A model generated the notes under the pieces. The model was not told the DNA's origin and made no database searches. It saw nothing but the letters and a program-made list of their open reading frames with translations. Below are positions 48,489-59,626 of a stretch of DNA of 64,000 nt, in pieces. Position 1 is the first letter of the stretch. Each line of letters opens with the position of its first letter. Position numbers and translations under genes: made by a program. The DNA is from Paraspadella gotoi (lineage: Eukaryota; Chaetognatha): assembly GCA_051294375.1 (NCBI GenBank), contig CM119263.1, positions 15,974,532 to 16,038,531 of the forward strand. The letters run 5' to 3'.

Positions 48489-48706
48489 NNNNNNNNNNNN
48501 NNNNNNNNNNNNNNNNNNNNNNNNNNNNNNNNNNNNNNNNNNNNNNNNNNNNNNNNNNNNNNNNNNNNNNNNNNNNNNNNNNNNNNNNNNNNNNNNNNNN
48601 NNNNNNNNNNNNNNNNNNNNNNNNNNNNNNNNNNNNNNNNNNNNNNNNNNNNNNNNNNNNNNNNNNNNNNNNNNNNNNNNNNNNNNNNNNNNNNNNNNNN
48701 NNNNNN
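48489..48706. other. Assembly gap, 218 N
   Basis: A gap with an estimated size. Confidence 0.99.
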
Positions 48707-48859
48707 TTCCTTTTATCAGAAAAAAAAAAAATTCCCCCTTGTCTTTGAGCGTCGTCTTACCTATCGTCGGCGTGTTTGTTTGTTTTCGTCGTTCGGCTCG
48801 TACTTTTTAAACTATTAAGTATTATTTATCTTCTTTTGCCGATTTAACTCAGCTGTGGG

Positions 48860-49216
48860 TTTGAACGGACAAACCTTAATTGATAAACCTAATCGAACCA
48901 GAAATAACAAAAAGTTTTAATTGTGTTTAGTGTTTAGTGTTTGAACAATGGCACTATACACAATTACTTAACACGTGTATATTTAAATAATCCGCATTTT
49001 ATTGTCAATGTACTATTAGCGCCCACCAACTCTGTTCTCAGACCCCGAGTTACGTTGAGACCGAGCAAACTTCCAATTCCTACCGAAGGTCCTCGTTTTA
49101 GTCGTCGTCATCGTCATCGTGGTCGCTCACCCTTTCTCTTTCCTAATATCGCTCTGAGGTCCGTTCAGATCCGGGATCAAACCCCGTGTCATTTTCGATT
49201 CCAAGGTGAGCCTGGG
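48860..49216 (+). repeat. Dispersed repeat family R2, copy 1
   Basis: Shared with 54405-54840. Landmarks in order are CTAATCGAACCAGAA, GGCACTATACACAATTACTT, AATCCGCATTTTATTGTCAA, GAGCAAACTTCC, and GGGATCAAACCCCGTGTCAT near the right end. The last part, read in reverse (GGGGTTTGATCCC), resembles a tRNA B-box, so a tRNA-derived SINE is possible. No A-box was identified. Confidence 0.6.
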
Positions 49217-49469
49217 CGATGAGAGAACAAATCGTTTCTTAATCCGCTTTTTCATTGGACGAATATTTTTCAAACCTTGTAAAAAATCTGAATCGTATCC
49301 GAATAAGACCAACGCTTCGATAGCTGACAAAATGTAATTTTTGCTCGGAGAAATTTCATTTCGTCTGAGAGGGGTCGAAAGATTTTGTTATTTATATTTA
49401 CTTAATCTGATTGATAAACTTTCTTTCTCTTATTTCATTTTTCCCCCCTTTCTTCCTTTTTTCATTCCA

Positions 49470-49560
49470 TTCTTTCTTTCTTTCTTTCTTTCTTTTCTTT
49501 CTTTTCTTTCTTTCTTTTCTTTCTTTCTTTTCTGTCTTTCTTTCTTCCGTTCTTTCTTTT
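49470..49560 (+). repeat. (CTTT)n microsatellite
   Basis: A CTTT array with TTC and TTTTC variants. Confidence 0.9.
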
Positions 49561-49624
49561 CAAATTTGTTCCGGCCTTCTGACCTGACAAAAACCGGCCC
49601 CAATTGTAGGCAAGCGGCGCGATA

Positions 49625-49665
49625 ACCAATGGACGTCCGCCATCTTCGGTTTCTTTGCCAGGAAG
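49625..49665 (-). promoter_or_regulatory. YY1-like start context on the minus strand
   Basis: The minus strand reads ACCGAAGATGGCGGACGTCC with CCATTGG nearby. AAGATGGCGGC is the YY1-type motif found at many animal gene starts, where the ATG can also be the start codon. Here ATG at 49643 opens 27 codons (MADVHWLSRRLPTIGAG...) before a stop; the possible donor CAG|GTCAGA is weak. Whether a gene starts here is unproven. Confidence 0.25.
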
Positions 49666-49973
49666 CGCATCCGTTTCTGCAAAAGTTAAAAAATAAAAAA
49701 AGATAATAAAAAAAAAATAAAGTTCCTTTGGGATTATCCATTTAATCCTTGGAGGCCTTCCGAGTATGAGAATACTTGTTATTTTCTCTCATAATATTTT
49801 TAGCAACGGACATCTCATAAACTTTAGAAAAATGGAGAGTTTACATTCCATAAACCCTTTCTTTTAACGATTTATCATTTTATTCCATCTGGCGTTCGTT
49901 TTAAGTTTATTTAACTCATTATTACTTAAAACCAACGTACAATAAGTTTATTATTGCTTCCAACAAACGACCG

Positions 49974-49978
49974 TCTCT

Positions 49979-50050
<72 letters not shown>

Positions 50051-50052
50051 TC
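49974..50052 (+). repeat. CT-rich microsatellite
   Basis: (CT)n with TTC and TTAC interruptions. Confidence 0.95.
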
Positions 50053-50159
50053 ACACACACCACACAAAGATTGTCGGCATTTTCACCATTTGATTTACTC
50101 GCTGACTTGAGGGTGCCTAATATATTATAGCCTACAAAATTTAGAGAAATAAATGTCAT

Positions 50160-51430
50160 TGTTGTATAACAATATTCAACTTTTTTTACTCAACTTTATT
50201 TAATTTCAAGCTCGCGCAACGAAAAAATAATCTAAAACTAATGTCTCTTATTATATGTTTACTTAAAATACTAGAAATGGTAAAATAAAAATAAGTCCTG
50301 ATCCCTAAAAAACCAAAAACCTAACCGCTGTAGACGTGAAGTCGCTGCTGTTGCTGCCCTAGGGACTTCGGCGTTGCACGCTCATTCTTATTTTTTCATC
50401 CATTACTCTTTCAGAGCTTCGAAATTTTTACAGGTTCCTTTGGATTCATGATCGGAATCAACATGTTATTAGATAAGGAAAACAATGACCTTTAAGTTAT
50501 CAGCCGCTCTATTTTATCGTTTAATGAAAAAAAATATTCTTTTAAAATTATCAAAAAATCGATTCTCCTAGTCGTAACGATTATTTTATTATACATTAAA
50601 ATTTTTTTTTAATGTATGAAAAAATTTACGGTAAACCTTTTTTTAATTTTCATGATGCTTTTTTTTTTTGAAAACATTTGGAATTACTTAATAAATTTAT
50701 GATGTTTGCAAATAGCACTCTCAAGATGATTACGTCAGGATATTTAGATTATTGTCACCGTGTATCTTGGTACAAGCATACCCCGAGCTTTACTTTTTGT
50801 TACTTCACGGTTGGAAGCATGCGGCCCATTTGACGGATCTTAGACTCTGAGAACCCGCCAGAGATCTAATGAGGCCATGTTTCTTTCGAAAAAACCGGCC
50901 CTGAACGAGCCTGTATAATTTTGAGTCAAGTCCGCCAGCACACAAGATTTTTTCGGTAGTTGATATCGCGAAATGAGCATGAGAGATTCAGTAGCTTCCC
51001 CATCTTTAGATTTTAATCTTTGGTAACTTTTTAGTCAGTTCGTGGTTGACTCCGCTAGGAGTCAGAGTTACGGTTAGTAGAAGGGCTGCTTAATTTTATG
51101 ACTTTTTTTTTCCCTCTTGAAGCCGCCGGACGCTTTGACGCCCCTCTCGGCGGAGCCGCTGAGGTTTCGAAGTAGGATTATTTGGCTCATCGAGCGGCTT
51201 TTTCCAAAACAACATTGTTAGCTTTAGCTATAGTTTCCATCCTGTTTGACAAATGAATTCAACAAAGCATTCTTAACAGAGGTCAAATAATTTCGCAAAC
51301 CCTAAAAAAAAAAGTGGTTAAAATATTTTAATAAAACCTTTTTTTTTTGACATATAATTTTTTTTTAAACTGATTATGAGGCAACTTACGACCGGCTCTC
51401 TTCGTCTTTTACAATTGAAGAAGACCGTAA
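50160..51430. other. No gene seen; short perfect hairpin at 51047-51064
   Basis: AT-rich with a more GC-rich part at 50780-51200. TGACTCC-GCTA-GGAGTCA at 51047-51064 is a perfect 7-bp stem. Nothing coding was recognised. Confidence 0.45.
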
Positions 51431-51788
51431 TTATTGTTATGTGTTAGTTGACAGAACCGTTCAATATAAGCAGTCCGCTGAGCTTTCGGATCAGGCTGTA
51501 ACACCATGTTACAGCGGGTTTAAGCGCCCCGTCCCTCTTAACTGCGTAGGGTGGGCCACTGGGGTAGGCGGCAAACCGGAAGCAGGAATGACTTGCCTCC
51601 GCGGCACCAATTGGCCGCTATATGAAACGGTTTGGTGGATTTTAGTTCCACCAATCAATTAAGGGTTTTTGTGTGATTAAGAGTTTTTGATGATTAAGAT
51701 TTTTTCAAAAAGTTATCAATAATTACTCTAAGTAGGAGACATGTATCTTCTATATAAATAAGTGTCTAAACGGACAGGGCTTCCCTAT

Positions 51789-52125
51789 TTTGCTCTTTAC
51801 CCATTTTTAATATCAAAAAATAAAAAATTTAAATTTTGCTCTTTACCCATTTAATATCAATAAAATAAATTTCAATTTTGCCTTACCCATTGTAATATCA
51901 ATAAATAAATTTAAAATTTTTGCTTTTTACCCATTTTAATTCAATAAATAAATTTAAATTTGCTCTTTACCCATTTTAATATCAAAAATAAATTTATAAT
52001 TTGCTCTTTACCCATTTTAATATCAATAAATAAAATTAAAATTTTGGCTTTTTTACCCATTTTAATCAATAAATAAATTTAAAATTTGCTCTTTACCATT
52101 TTAATATCAATAAATAAATTTAAAT
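51789..52125 (+). repeat. 42-bp AT-rich minisatellite, about eight units
   Basis: Each unit reads TTGCTCTTTACCCATTTTAA, then TATCAATAAATAAATTTAAA. Eight units can be aligned, differing mainly by one- and two-base indels and a few substitutions. Confidence 0.9.
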
Positions 52126-52181
52126 AAAAAAATTTTAAATCACACCTGCAGATCCGAAATGGCGGTCGTCTTAATGCCTAA

Positions 52182-52400
52182 AGTATTCTCCGTATTGCTG
52201 GAAAGTTCTTCGGGGATGATTCCACGAGCGAGGTGGTGGACAAGGAGTGTCTCACTCCTCAAGAAAACCGTGATGTTCCCGAATTATTCCGGGAGTCTCT
52301 CGTTCTTGCTTTCCCGAATATACGATGCGGCTTTTTCCCTTCCATTAGACTTGATGGTTCTCCGGAAATGAAGACAGCCACTTCATTTCCCGAGGGCTGA
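52182..52400 (+). pseudogene. Candidate exon or pseudoexon, unassigned
   Basis: This frame gives 72 protein-like codons: GKFFGDDSTSEVVDKECL, then VPELFRESLVLAFPNIRCGF and RLDGSPEMKTATSFPEG, then TGA. A plausible acceptor CACACCTGCAG ends at 52151, but an in-frame TAA at 52179-52181 lies between, so either the exon is broken or the true boundary is nearer. An alternative start, ATG 52159 in a CGAAATGGCGG context, opens a 70-codon frame in another phase (52159-52371) with poorer composition. No family is recognised. Confidence 0.3.
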
Positions 52401-54400
52401 AAACTGAATGGTGGTGACTGGGAGGGGGTGGTGGGAAGTTCCACAGAAATCTTCGAATATCGTCCATCGGCCTCTCTCCCTTTTCACGGCGATCAATCCA
52501 TAAATAACCTTATCACGTAACAAGTCTATGCCTTTTCATACTTTTAGATGTAGCGATTTTCAATCAATTGGCTTTCTATCAAGAATTTCTTATCTAGAAA
52601 ACAAGCTGAAGAGTAATTTTTAAAGTTGATCAACACTACCCCTATGGTTGTAAAAAGCAGACGGCAAAAAAAGCTCTATTAAATAAATAAATAAATTTAC
52701 TGTTTCATAATATAGTCATATTTTTGGATCCTTTATATAATTTTTTTTTTTTTTACTTAATGCCTTTATCAATATCTATTTAGGATGATATTTCGTTATT
52801 TCCAGAACCTTTCTCATTTCGGTTGGGTCTCTTCAAAACTCTCCGGCGACGATGACTTCGAACATCTCCAGTGTAGCTTCTCTGGATCCACTGGTTGTTT
52901 ATTGGAGTAGAAGGGGGCGGGGCCGCGTTGGTGGGCGATAAAGATATGAGTGCCTTTTTTTCTTCTATGCCTTTGGTTTTATCTCTTTATTTTTTTTATT
53001 CTTCTTAATCTTGTATTAAAATTCCTTCTTTTTTTTTTTCAAACCCTCATTTTTTTATCTTCTCTTTTTTCTTTTCTCACTCCACTTTTCCTCTCTTTCT
53101 CGTGCTTCTTCCTCATAGCGTACAGAGGCTGAGATGAGGCTTTAGCCAGCAGTATACTCGAACAAATCTGTTTTACAAAAAAAATTGTTTCTGAGATTCT
53201 AAATCCGATTTTTGTCCAGTTGTCGGGAGGAGATGATAGTCCGCGTGTCTTCTACCGAGAATGAGCAATTTTCAAACAAACTTTTTTTCCCAAATAAGTA
53301 AGTTAGAAATAACATAGAATCATAATGTAAAAAGATCAAACTATACATTATGCTAAACTCGAAGGGCCTGGAGAGAGACCACTTGGATTCTCTGGAGCTC
53401 TCCCCGACGTTCTTCTTATCTCCTCCCTACTCGCTGCGACAAGATGTCCTGCTAAGAAAATGTTTAGTCATTTTTAGACGCGGGTTTTCTTGTCGTTTCG
53501 TTAGTGATTTCTCTTTTTTTCTCTTTTTCTCTCTTAATCCTTATGAAATTGGATTACAACCAATATAAAAATATCTATTCATTTAATACATCACGCATAA
53601 AAACGTGGGAAAACGCGAAAAAGGAATAGTTTTAACGTTTACCGCGTTGGAATCGAGATTTCAGTCATCTGTTCTTCGTTTTATTAATTTCCCTAGATAT
53701 TTTTTTTTCGTTCGCTACGGAGAATTCAAGAGGATAAAAAGACCTTCAACTGGGTCTACTGAAATTTGAATGGATATGTCTTCACGGTATGGCCCGCAGC
53801 GAAATGAGAACAGTCTTTTTTTGAAAATCCTCAGAACGTATTTTAGTTGTTTTTTACTTTCCTTTTCGATAAAATCTGTCTTTTTATCATAACTTTTTTA
53901 GATTCTATTTGATACCGCGGACTCCAATAATCTGCTGACAAAGGTTTTTACAGCGGCAAACTATACCTTCATCAAGACATTTGCTTTGAAGAAATTTTTG
54001 AGGATCTCTTTTCTTTTCTTCTCCTCACTGTCTCTCTCTCACTCTCTCTAAATCTGATTATTCATCCTACTCATCTGGCTTCATCCTCCTCATCCTCCTC
54101 ATTCTACTTAACTCTCTTTTTTACATAGAAATGATTTGAATTTAGAATTGCAATGTCTAATAAAATAAACCAATCTTCCGATATTTGTGTAATAAAAATC
54201 TTTTTTTGCAATAGTAATTAGCGAATTAATGTTGGAAAAAACCATTTGACAAGGGGGAAAGAAGTTTTTAGAAAAAAAAATTAAGGAAAAGAAATTTAAA
54301 AAAATTATTTCTGAAATTTAAAAAACCGGTAAAGAAGATTTTTTCCGAAATCTGAGTGTGTGTTCATATTTCTATCCTTTGTTTTTTACTGCCTGATGCT
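52401..54400. other. No gene recognised; R1-like segment near 53530-53590
   Basis: Mixed T-rich and AT-rich sequence. CCAATATAAAAATATCTATT near 53558 belongs to an R1 segment in reverse. Short frames at 52950-53132 and 53350-53568 are low-complexity or unsupported. Confidence 0.45.
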
Positions 54401-54404
54401 GAAT

Positions 54405-54840
54405 TGACACGGACCAAAACCTTAATTTGAATAAAGCCAATTTAATCGAACCAGAAGATATAACAAGTTTTTAATATGTTGTTTTACGAGTTGTTTATTG
54501 TGTTATTGAACAATCGGCACTATAACAATTACTTACACGTTGTATATTTAAAATAATCCGCATTTTATTGTCAATGTCAACTAATTTTTAGCGCCGCCTC
54601 CTAGAACCAACTCTGTTTTTCTCAGACCCCCCCCTGCGAGGTATTACGTTGGAGGACCCGAACACGGAGCAAACTTCCCAATTCTTACCGAAAGAGTCCT
54701 TCAGTTAGTCACTTCGTTTCGCTTCTCTCTTCTGTCACCAGCTGGCGTCTGTCTTCCTTCGCCCCGGCACAGCCCACCCTCTCTTCCTTAAATCCCGATC
54801 TCTCCAGTCCGGGTCAAACCCGGTCATCTATTCCCATAGG
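54405..54840 (+). repeat. Dispersed repeat family R2, copy 2
   Basis: This aligns with 48860-49216 over its whole length but is longer, with several insertions. It ends TCCGGGTCAAACCCGGTCATC, where CCGGG-TTTGA-CCCGG can form a hairpin on the minus strand. A related short piece lies at about 55597-55640. Confidence 0.6.
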
Positions 54841-54841
54841 T

Positions 54842-55470
54842 GGTACTTTGTCGCGGGCAAATTGAGAGCGGGAAGGGGACGAGAGGAGAGAGAGCGGGAG
54901 AGGAGGGGGGCGGAGAAGGAGGAGAGGAGAGGGAGCGAGAGGATGGAGAGACGGTGGCGAGAGACGAGGAGAGGAACGGAGTGAGAAAGTTAAGGAGCAG
55001 GAGGAGAGGGAGTGGAGCGAGAGAGAGATGAGAAACGAGGAGCTGGAGGAGAGGTGGGGAGCGAGAGGAAGGAGGTGGAGAGAGGGGGAGGGAGCGGAGA
55101 GGAGAGAGATTGAGATGTTCGCTCTCAACAAGGTGGAGTGAACGGGAAGAGTGCGGGAGAGGGAGAGAGGAGGAGGAGAGAGAAGATGGGGATGGGGGAG
55201 AGAGCGAGCACAGAGAGAGACGAAGAGGGGTAAGGAGAGACCGTCGAGCAACGCGTGAAGAGAGAGCGGATAAGATGGGAGGAGGGAGAGGATGAGAGAG
55301 AGAGGAGATGAGAGAGAGAGAGAGAGAGAGAGTAGAATAGAGAAGGAGAGAAGAGACAGCCAACCGTTACAAAATGACTTTTATGGAAGCAGAGAGAGGA
55401 GAGAAAGAGACGGGCAGCGAGACAGTTTAAGACAGAAAGCGGAGAAAGACTCGATGAATACCTTTAAAAA
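54842..55470 (+). repeat. 600-bp purine-rich (GA/GGA) tract
   Basis: The + strand is almost entirely A and G for about 600 bp, with irregular GAGA, GGAG and GAGC composition rather than one pure unit. Only scattered C and T interrupt it. Charged Glu/Arg frames (+) and Ser/Leu/Pro frames (-) are produced by composition. Such tracts can form triplex or R-loop structures; this is general knowledge, not shown here. Confidence 0.85.
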
Positions 55471-55709
55471 TATACATAGAGGGCAGTTTACTATATATAT
55501 TTACAACTTCTGAGCAGGAACGATACATTCCAAGCAATGTGAAATCGAGGAGAACGGTTTTTGAAATAAAAAAAAAACGCGCGCTGGAGCCGCCGCCAAT
55601 CAGGGATCAGACCTCGTGTCAAGCGGGATTCTGTGGGCGGAAACCGGGTAAAACAATAAAATTATACCGCAAACGCGCCAATGCGCCTGAAGGCTTTTTT
55701 ATTAGGGGG

Positions 55710-55769
55710 GAAAGAGAGAGAGAGACGGGAGAGAGAGAGATGATGAGAGAGAGAGAGAGAGAGGGAGCA

Positions 55770-55800
<31 letters not shown>

Positions 55801-55830
55801 AGAAGAGAGAGAGAGCGAAGAGAGAGATAA
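55710..55830 (+). repeat. GA-rich microsatellite
   Basis: (GA)n with AGG and AAG interruptions, separate from the long tract by unique sequence. Confidence 0.9.
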
Positions 55831-56029
55831 TCGAGAGGAAAAGCCGACACTGCCTTCGGCAGGACTCTTCATGTTCGACAGGCTCCTTGTTGATGTTAGG
55901 TTACTATGTTTCCTTGCGGAAATAATGATTCAGCCAGTTCTTTTTCATATTTCTCATCTTTTCAGCTCTGTGGCCCTAAGACCAAACGTGCTCCTAATGT
56001 TTGCACCAAGACCAGACGTGCGTTCGGCG

Positions 56030-56054
56030 NNNNNNNNNNNNNNNNNNNNNNNNN
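56030..56054. other. Assembly gap, 25 N, flanked by the same sequence
   Basis: The 38 bases before the gap (55986-56023) and after it (56055-56093) are the same apart from one base, so the contig ends probably overlap and the gap has no real length. Confidence 0.9.
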
Positions 56055-56425
56055 ACGTGCTCCTAATGTTTGGCACCAAGACCAGACGTGCGTCTTTTTT
56101 TGTCAGTTGGGCCTCTCGTCGCGGTAGAGAATTCGCGTCCGCCATTACGGTGCGCGAGTTTGTGACGAAGCAGCGTCACAAAAGCGGTGACGTAAAGACG
56201 CCAAGCATAATAACGTGAGCCTCTTTGCGTGGCGCGAGTGGCGCGTCTGCATCGTCGCCGTTTCGATTACCCTTTTTCGGCCGCCAGAGAATTCATTCGC
56301 GGTTTCCTCGTTTCGTTACTTAACATCGTCGTTCGTTTCCGAATCCTTGGCTGACGTAATTTGGGTCACGATTCCCGGGAGACGAAATCTCGATCCTCGC
56401 TGTCGTTGTCTTCAAGATGGCGTTG
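56055..56425 (+). promoter_or_regulatory. Candidate promoter with CRE-like sites and YY1-like ATG
   Basis: This CpG-rich stretch has a perfect 9-bp inverted repeat TTTGTGACG-AAGCAG-CGTCACAAA (56159-56182), two TGACGTAA CRE-like sites (about 56188 and 56353), and ends in TTCAAGATGGCG at 56411-56422. The ATG at 56417 opens only 22 codons without a clear donor. A separate frame from ATG 56482 is Arg-rich and runs into N. The motif cluster suggests a gene start; the gene itself is not identified. Confidence 0.3.
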
Positions 56426-56834
56426 TTGTGCTCATGCTCCCCATCTACCGGATATAATTTTAAACGAATGATTAATAAAACATGAACGTCGGTAGTCATC
56501 TGGCGTTGTCGTCGCTGTCTTTTTTCATTGCCGAGAACAATTTAAGACGAGAGAGAACGACATCGAATAGACATCGTCGTTGTTGTCGTGCTCGTTGTCG
56601 TCGCCAGGGTGGTCGTCGTCTAGGGCCTAGAATTAATCGGTTGTATTTATCATCGCAAACGTTGGGCGACGAAGATGAATTGGAAATGAAAGGAAGAAGG
56701 GAAGAAAGGAAAAGGAAGAAAAAAAGGAGGAAGGAGGAAAACAGAAGGACAAGCGACAAGATTCGGCGATGGGCGATGACACAGTCTGAGACGCGCCCAG
56801 AATCATTAACTAGAAAGAGAGAGAGAGAGAGAGA

Positions 56835-57015
56835 NNNNNNNNNNNNNNNNNNNNNNNNNNNNNNNNNNNNNNNNNNNNNNNNNNNNNNNNNNNNNNNNNN
56901 NNNNNNNNNNNNNNNNNNNNNNNNNNNNNNNNNNNNNNNNNNNNNNNNNNNNNNNNNNNNNNNNNNNNNNNNNNNNNNNNNNNNNNNNNNNNNNNNNNNN
57001 NNNNNNNNNNNNNNN
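56835..57015. other. Assembly gap, 181 N, next to a GA tract
   Basis: A gap with an estimated size. A GA run (56816-56834) leads into it. Confidence 0.99.
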
Positions 57016-58373
57016 AAATTCGTCTGTGAAATCGGTTTTTTTTCGTGACTTCGATTAGCGGCGGAAAAATGTAAAAGCTTGTTGACATGTTTACAGCGAT
57101 ATTATACAGTTCCAGCATAGACTTCATAATTGCCTTGTCTATCATTACTTAAACTTAATTAAGACCAAAAAACCAAAAAAAGAATCAAATCGTGTCAGCG
57201 GAAAATCTGGTTGTCATTTAAGTCTTTCTTTCTTCGCAGACACAAAATTTTTCCATCGAAAATCGAAGTCGTTTAATTGGATTAGGTGACTTGGAAAAGC
57301 GACTGTGAACCAAATCCTGTCTGCCTAAGTTATAAAACGTTCCTTTGCCCCTCTCTTCTTTTTTTCCTCTTTATTTGTCAATTTCATTTCGAAGTTATCA
57401 TTTTAAATATATTTATAAAGGATCGTGTTTATAAAATTCGAATAACGATCGTAAACTCAATTTTATCAGGGCCATTTTTTTAGAGACACATCCTTCGAAA
57501 AACAATTTTCGCTTCTCTTTGCTTTTTATCAAAAGCCCTTCCCTTCGAATCACATCACATCAATTCACCGGCGCCAAAAAAAAATGGCGACCTTTTCAAT
57601 ATTTTTACTTCGCCTCACTTCTCTCCCTCTCCTAATTCCCAAGTCCCAAAGTCCCTAGGCCACCCGTTTCACAAGCGACAAACTTCAAAGGTTTTTTCCC
57701 TTAAAAAGTCAAATTTTTTAAAAACTTTATGACTGGAAATCTTGAGGAATTCCTAGTAAATTGCGACTTGAGATAAATTTTCATTTTTATTCTGGTTCAC
57801 CCCCCCTGGTCAATATTTGGTGGAAGGTGACGTTGCACAACTGCACAACTGCTAAGAAGTAAGGACCAAATTATCAATGAATAGAAATCGCTCTGCAGTC
57901 GGCACTTTCTAAGCTCTGCACTTCATTCTTCCACTCAGTTTGGCAGTTTGCTACAGCCTTTCTCGTTAACTTCCGAGTCGAAGCCCTAACCAATTACAAC
58001 CGCCCCTCACCAAAGCCGCTATTTTATTTGGCGCATTTTTCCTTGACGTTGCATTCCTCGCCGATATTTTGTGAGGCCCTGAGGCGAATCCCGATATTTC
58101 TTTACCCTGGATTACGGTTTTACGGGACTCTCTCAAAAGTTAAACCTCTTTTTATTGTCCTGCTGTTCCCCGTTTCAACTACAGATCAACAAGCCTGTAC
58201 GGCTTTTTTAGTCTGGATTCCCCATGAAAAACCCAGATGTCATGTAATGCCAATGGAAAACAATTTTCATAACAGGTTTTTTTTTTTTAAATTCCAATCA
58301 ATATGATAATAATTTGGTATTCCTATTTAAAACATAAAATTATCAAAATAAATTTAGATCATAAATCCAATGG
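57016..58373. other. No gene recognised; E2F-like sites
   Basis: GGCGCCAAAA at 57570-57579 and TTTGGCGC at 58027-58034 resemble E2F sites, and AAATGGCGACC follows the first. Short frames such as 58028-58306 have no recognisable product. Confidence 0.35.
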
Positions 58374-58642
58374 GTTGCGCCGCAGTAACTTTCTTAGCCT
58401 TTGTATTTAAATATATTTATAACACCTATTGCATCGGAATCTTTTAATCTTAGGATTTCCTGAAGGAGGTCACTTAAATTTGAGGTTTTTTCCTTTCTTA
58501 ACAAATGGGCAACCAACAATAGGCGAGTTATGAGCATTTTTAACGTAAGTGGGACAGACCGACAGACAGACATACCGACCGACTTACCGACCCACCGACC
58601 GAAAAGGCACTTATAGAGTTGCTCCGCTACTCGCGGCGCAAC
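58374..58642 (+). mobile_element. Short TIR element (MITE-like), internally deleted form
   Basis: This is 269 bp with a perfect 10-bp terminal inverted repeat GTTGCGCCGC...GCGGCGCAAC. Its ends and right half match the long elements at 35265 and 13737 (TAGGATTTCCTGAAGG, AACGTAAGTGGGACAGACCG, the GACC/GACA run). It lacks about 300 bp of the middle, including the R1 segment. The bases outside are CAATGG on the left and TAAAAA on the right; no clear target-site duplication is seen. There is no coding capacity. Confidence 0.65.
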
Positions 58643-58689
58643 TAAAAATACAAATTCTTCTTTGGAGCAAATGGATTTCAGGAGGAGAA

Positions 58690-58698
58690 AGAGAGATT

Positions 58699-58781
<83 letters not shown>

Positions 58782-58795
58782 AGAGAGAGCGAGTT
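58690..58795 (+). repeat. GA-rich microsatellite
   Basis: (GA)n with AGG and GTG interruptions. It lies between the short TIR element and the candidate signal peptide frame. Confidence 0.95.
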
Positions 58796-58796
58796 A

Positions 58797-58987
58797 GCGA
58801 AATGATAAATACACTGGATCCCCAGATTTGTCAGTATGGGCCTCGGTTGGTTCCCCACATCCATGAGAAATACGCTTTGTGTGCCCATTATACTGGCAGG
58901 AGTTTGGATTCGTTTGGGTTGAGTTTTGTCTTGGCTTTGTGTCGTCGTCGTCGTGAGAAAAAATATCGCAATTACTAGTAGTTTCAT
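58797..58987 (-). CDS. Candidate exon with signal peptide
   Basis: A minus-strand ATG at 58987 (AGAATGA, A at -3) begins MKLLVIAIFFLTTTTTQSQ, a textbook signal peptide shape: short basic start, hydrophobic core, then small and polar residues. It continues DKTQPKRIQTPASIMGTQSV and about 30 further residues before the frame enters a GA/CT tract and then the TIR element, so the true exon must end before about 58797. A possible donor is GCCA|GTATAA. The frame also stays open upstream to 59080. The protein is unknown; a secreted or membrane product is inferred only from the N-terminus. Confidence 0.32.
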
Positions 58988-59238
58988 TCTGATGTCGCGC
59001 CATGGTGAGGGGGTGGTAAAATTGGTCGATTCGTACAAAAAGGAGAATATTTTATAGTGGATAATTAAGTCAGTATTCATTAGTCGACAATTATACCTGC
59101 CATACCGGTAAGTAATGAAATATCAAAATGTCCTTTTAAAATTAAAGCTAAACAGAGAACGAGATCGATGACCGGAAGACGATTCTTGTGACAACTACGA
59201 TGAAGACCGAAATAATGAAAACGATGATAATTATGCTG

Positions 59239-59253
59239 ATAATAATAATAATA

Positions 59254-59286
<33 letters not shown>
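59239..59286 (+). repeat. (AAT)n/(ATG)n microsatellite
   Basis: A short AAT run that becomes an ATG run. Confidence 0.95.
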
Positions 59287-59547
59287 TTAGTGATAGTCAC
59301 CTTCTGCTTCGCTCCTTACTTTTGAGTTAGAGCGCGTTCAACCTTTTAGACATTAAATCTTCTTAGGCTATTCCTGCCCCCGTTTCTCCCCCACCTATCT
59401 CTCTATCTCTCTCTATCTCTCTCTCATTTCTCACTAACTCTTCGCCTCCCCTCGGCGCTATACTTTAAGTAACAGCGTTCGCGACCTTCAATACATAAAA
59501 CCTCCTCGTTTCCCTTCGGGGTTAACTGTCGCGCGAGCGCATAAAAA

Positions 59548-59548
59548 A

Positions 59549-59597
<49 letters not shown>

Positions 59598-59606
59598 CTC
59601 TCTCAT
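59548..59606 (+). repeat. (CT)n microsatellite
   Basis: A nearly pure CT tract. Confidence 0.95.
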
Positions 59607-59626
59607 CTCTACTCTTCTCTTCATTG

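Noticed and set aside
51441-51662. 73-codon frame with balanced composition
   Set aside because: Open frame without splice sites or recognisable motif; contains a short palindrome and may be repeat-derived.
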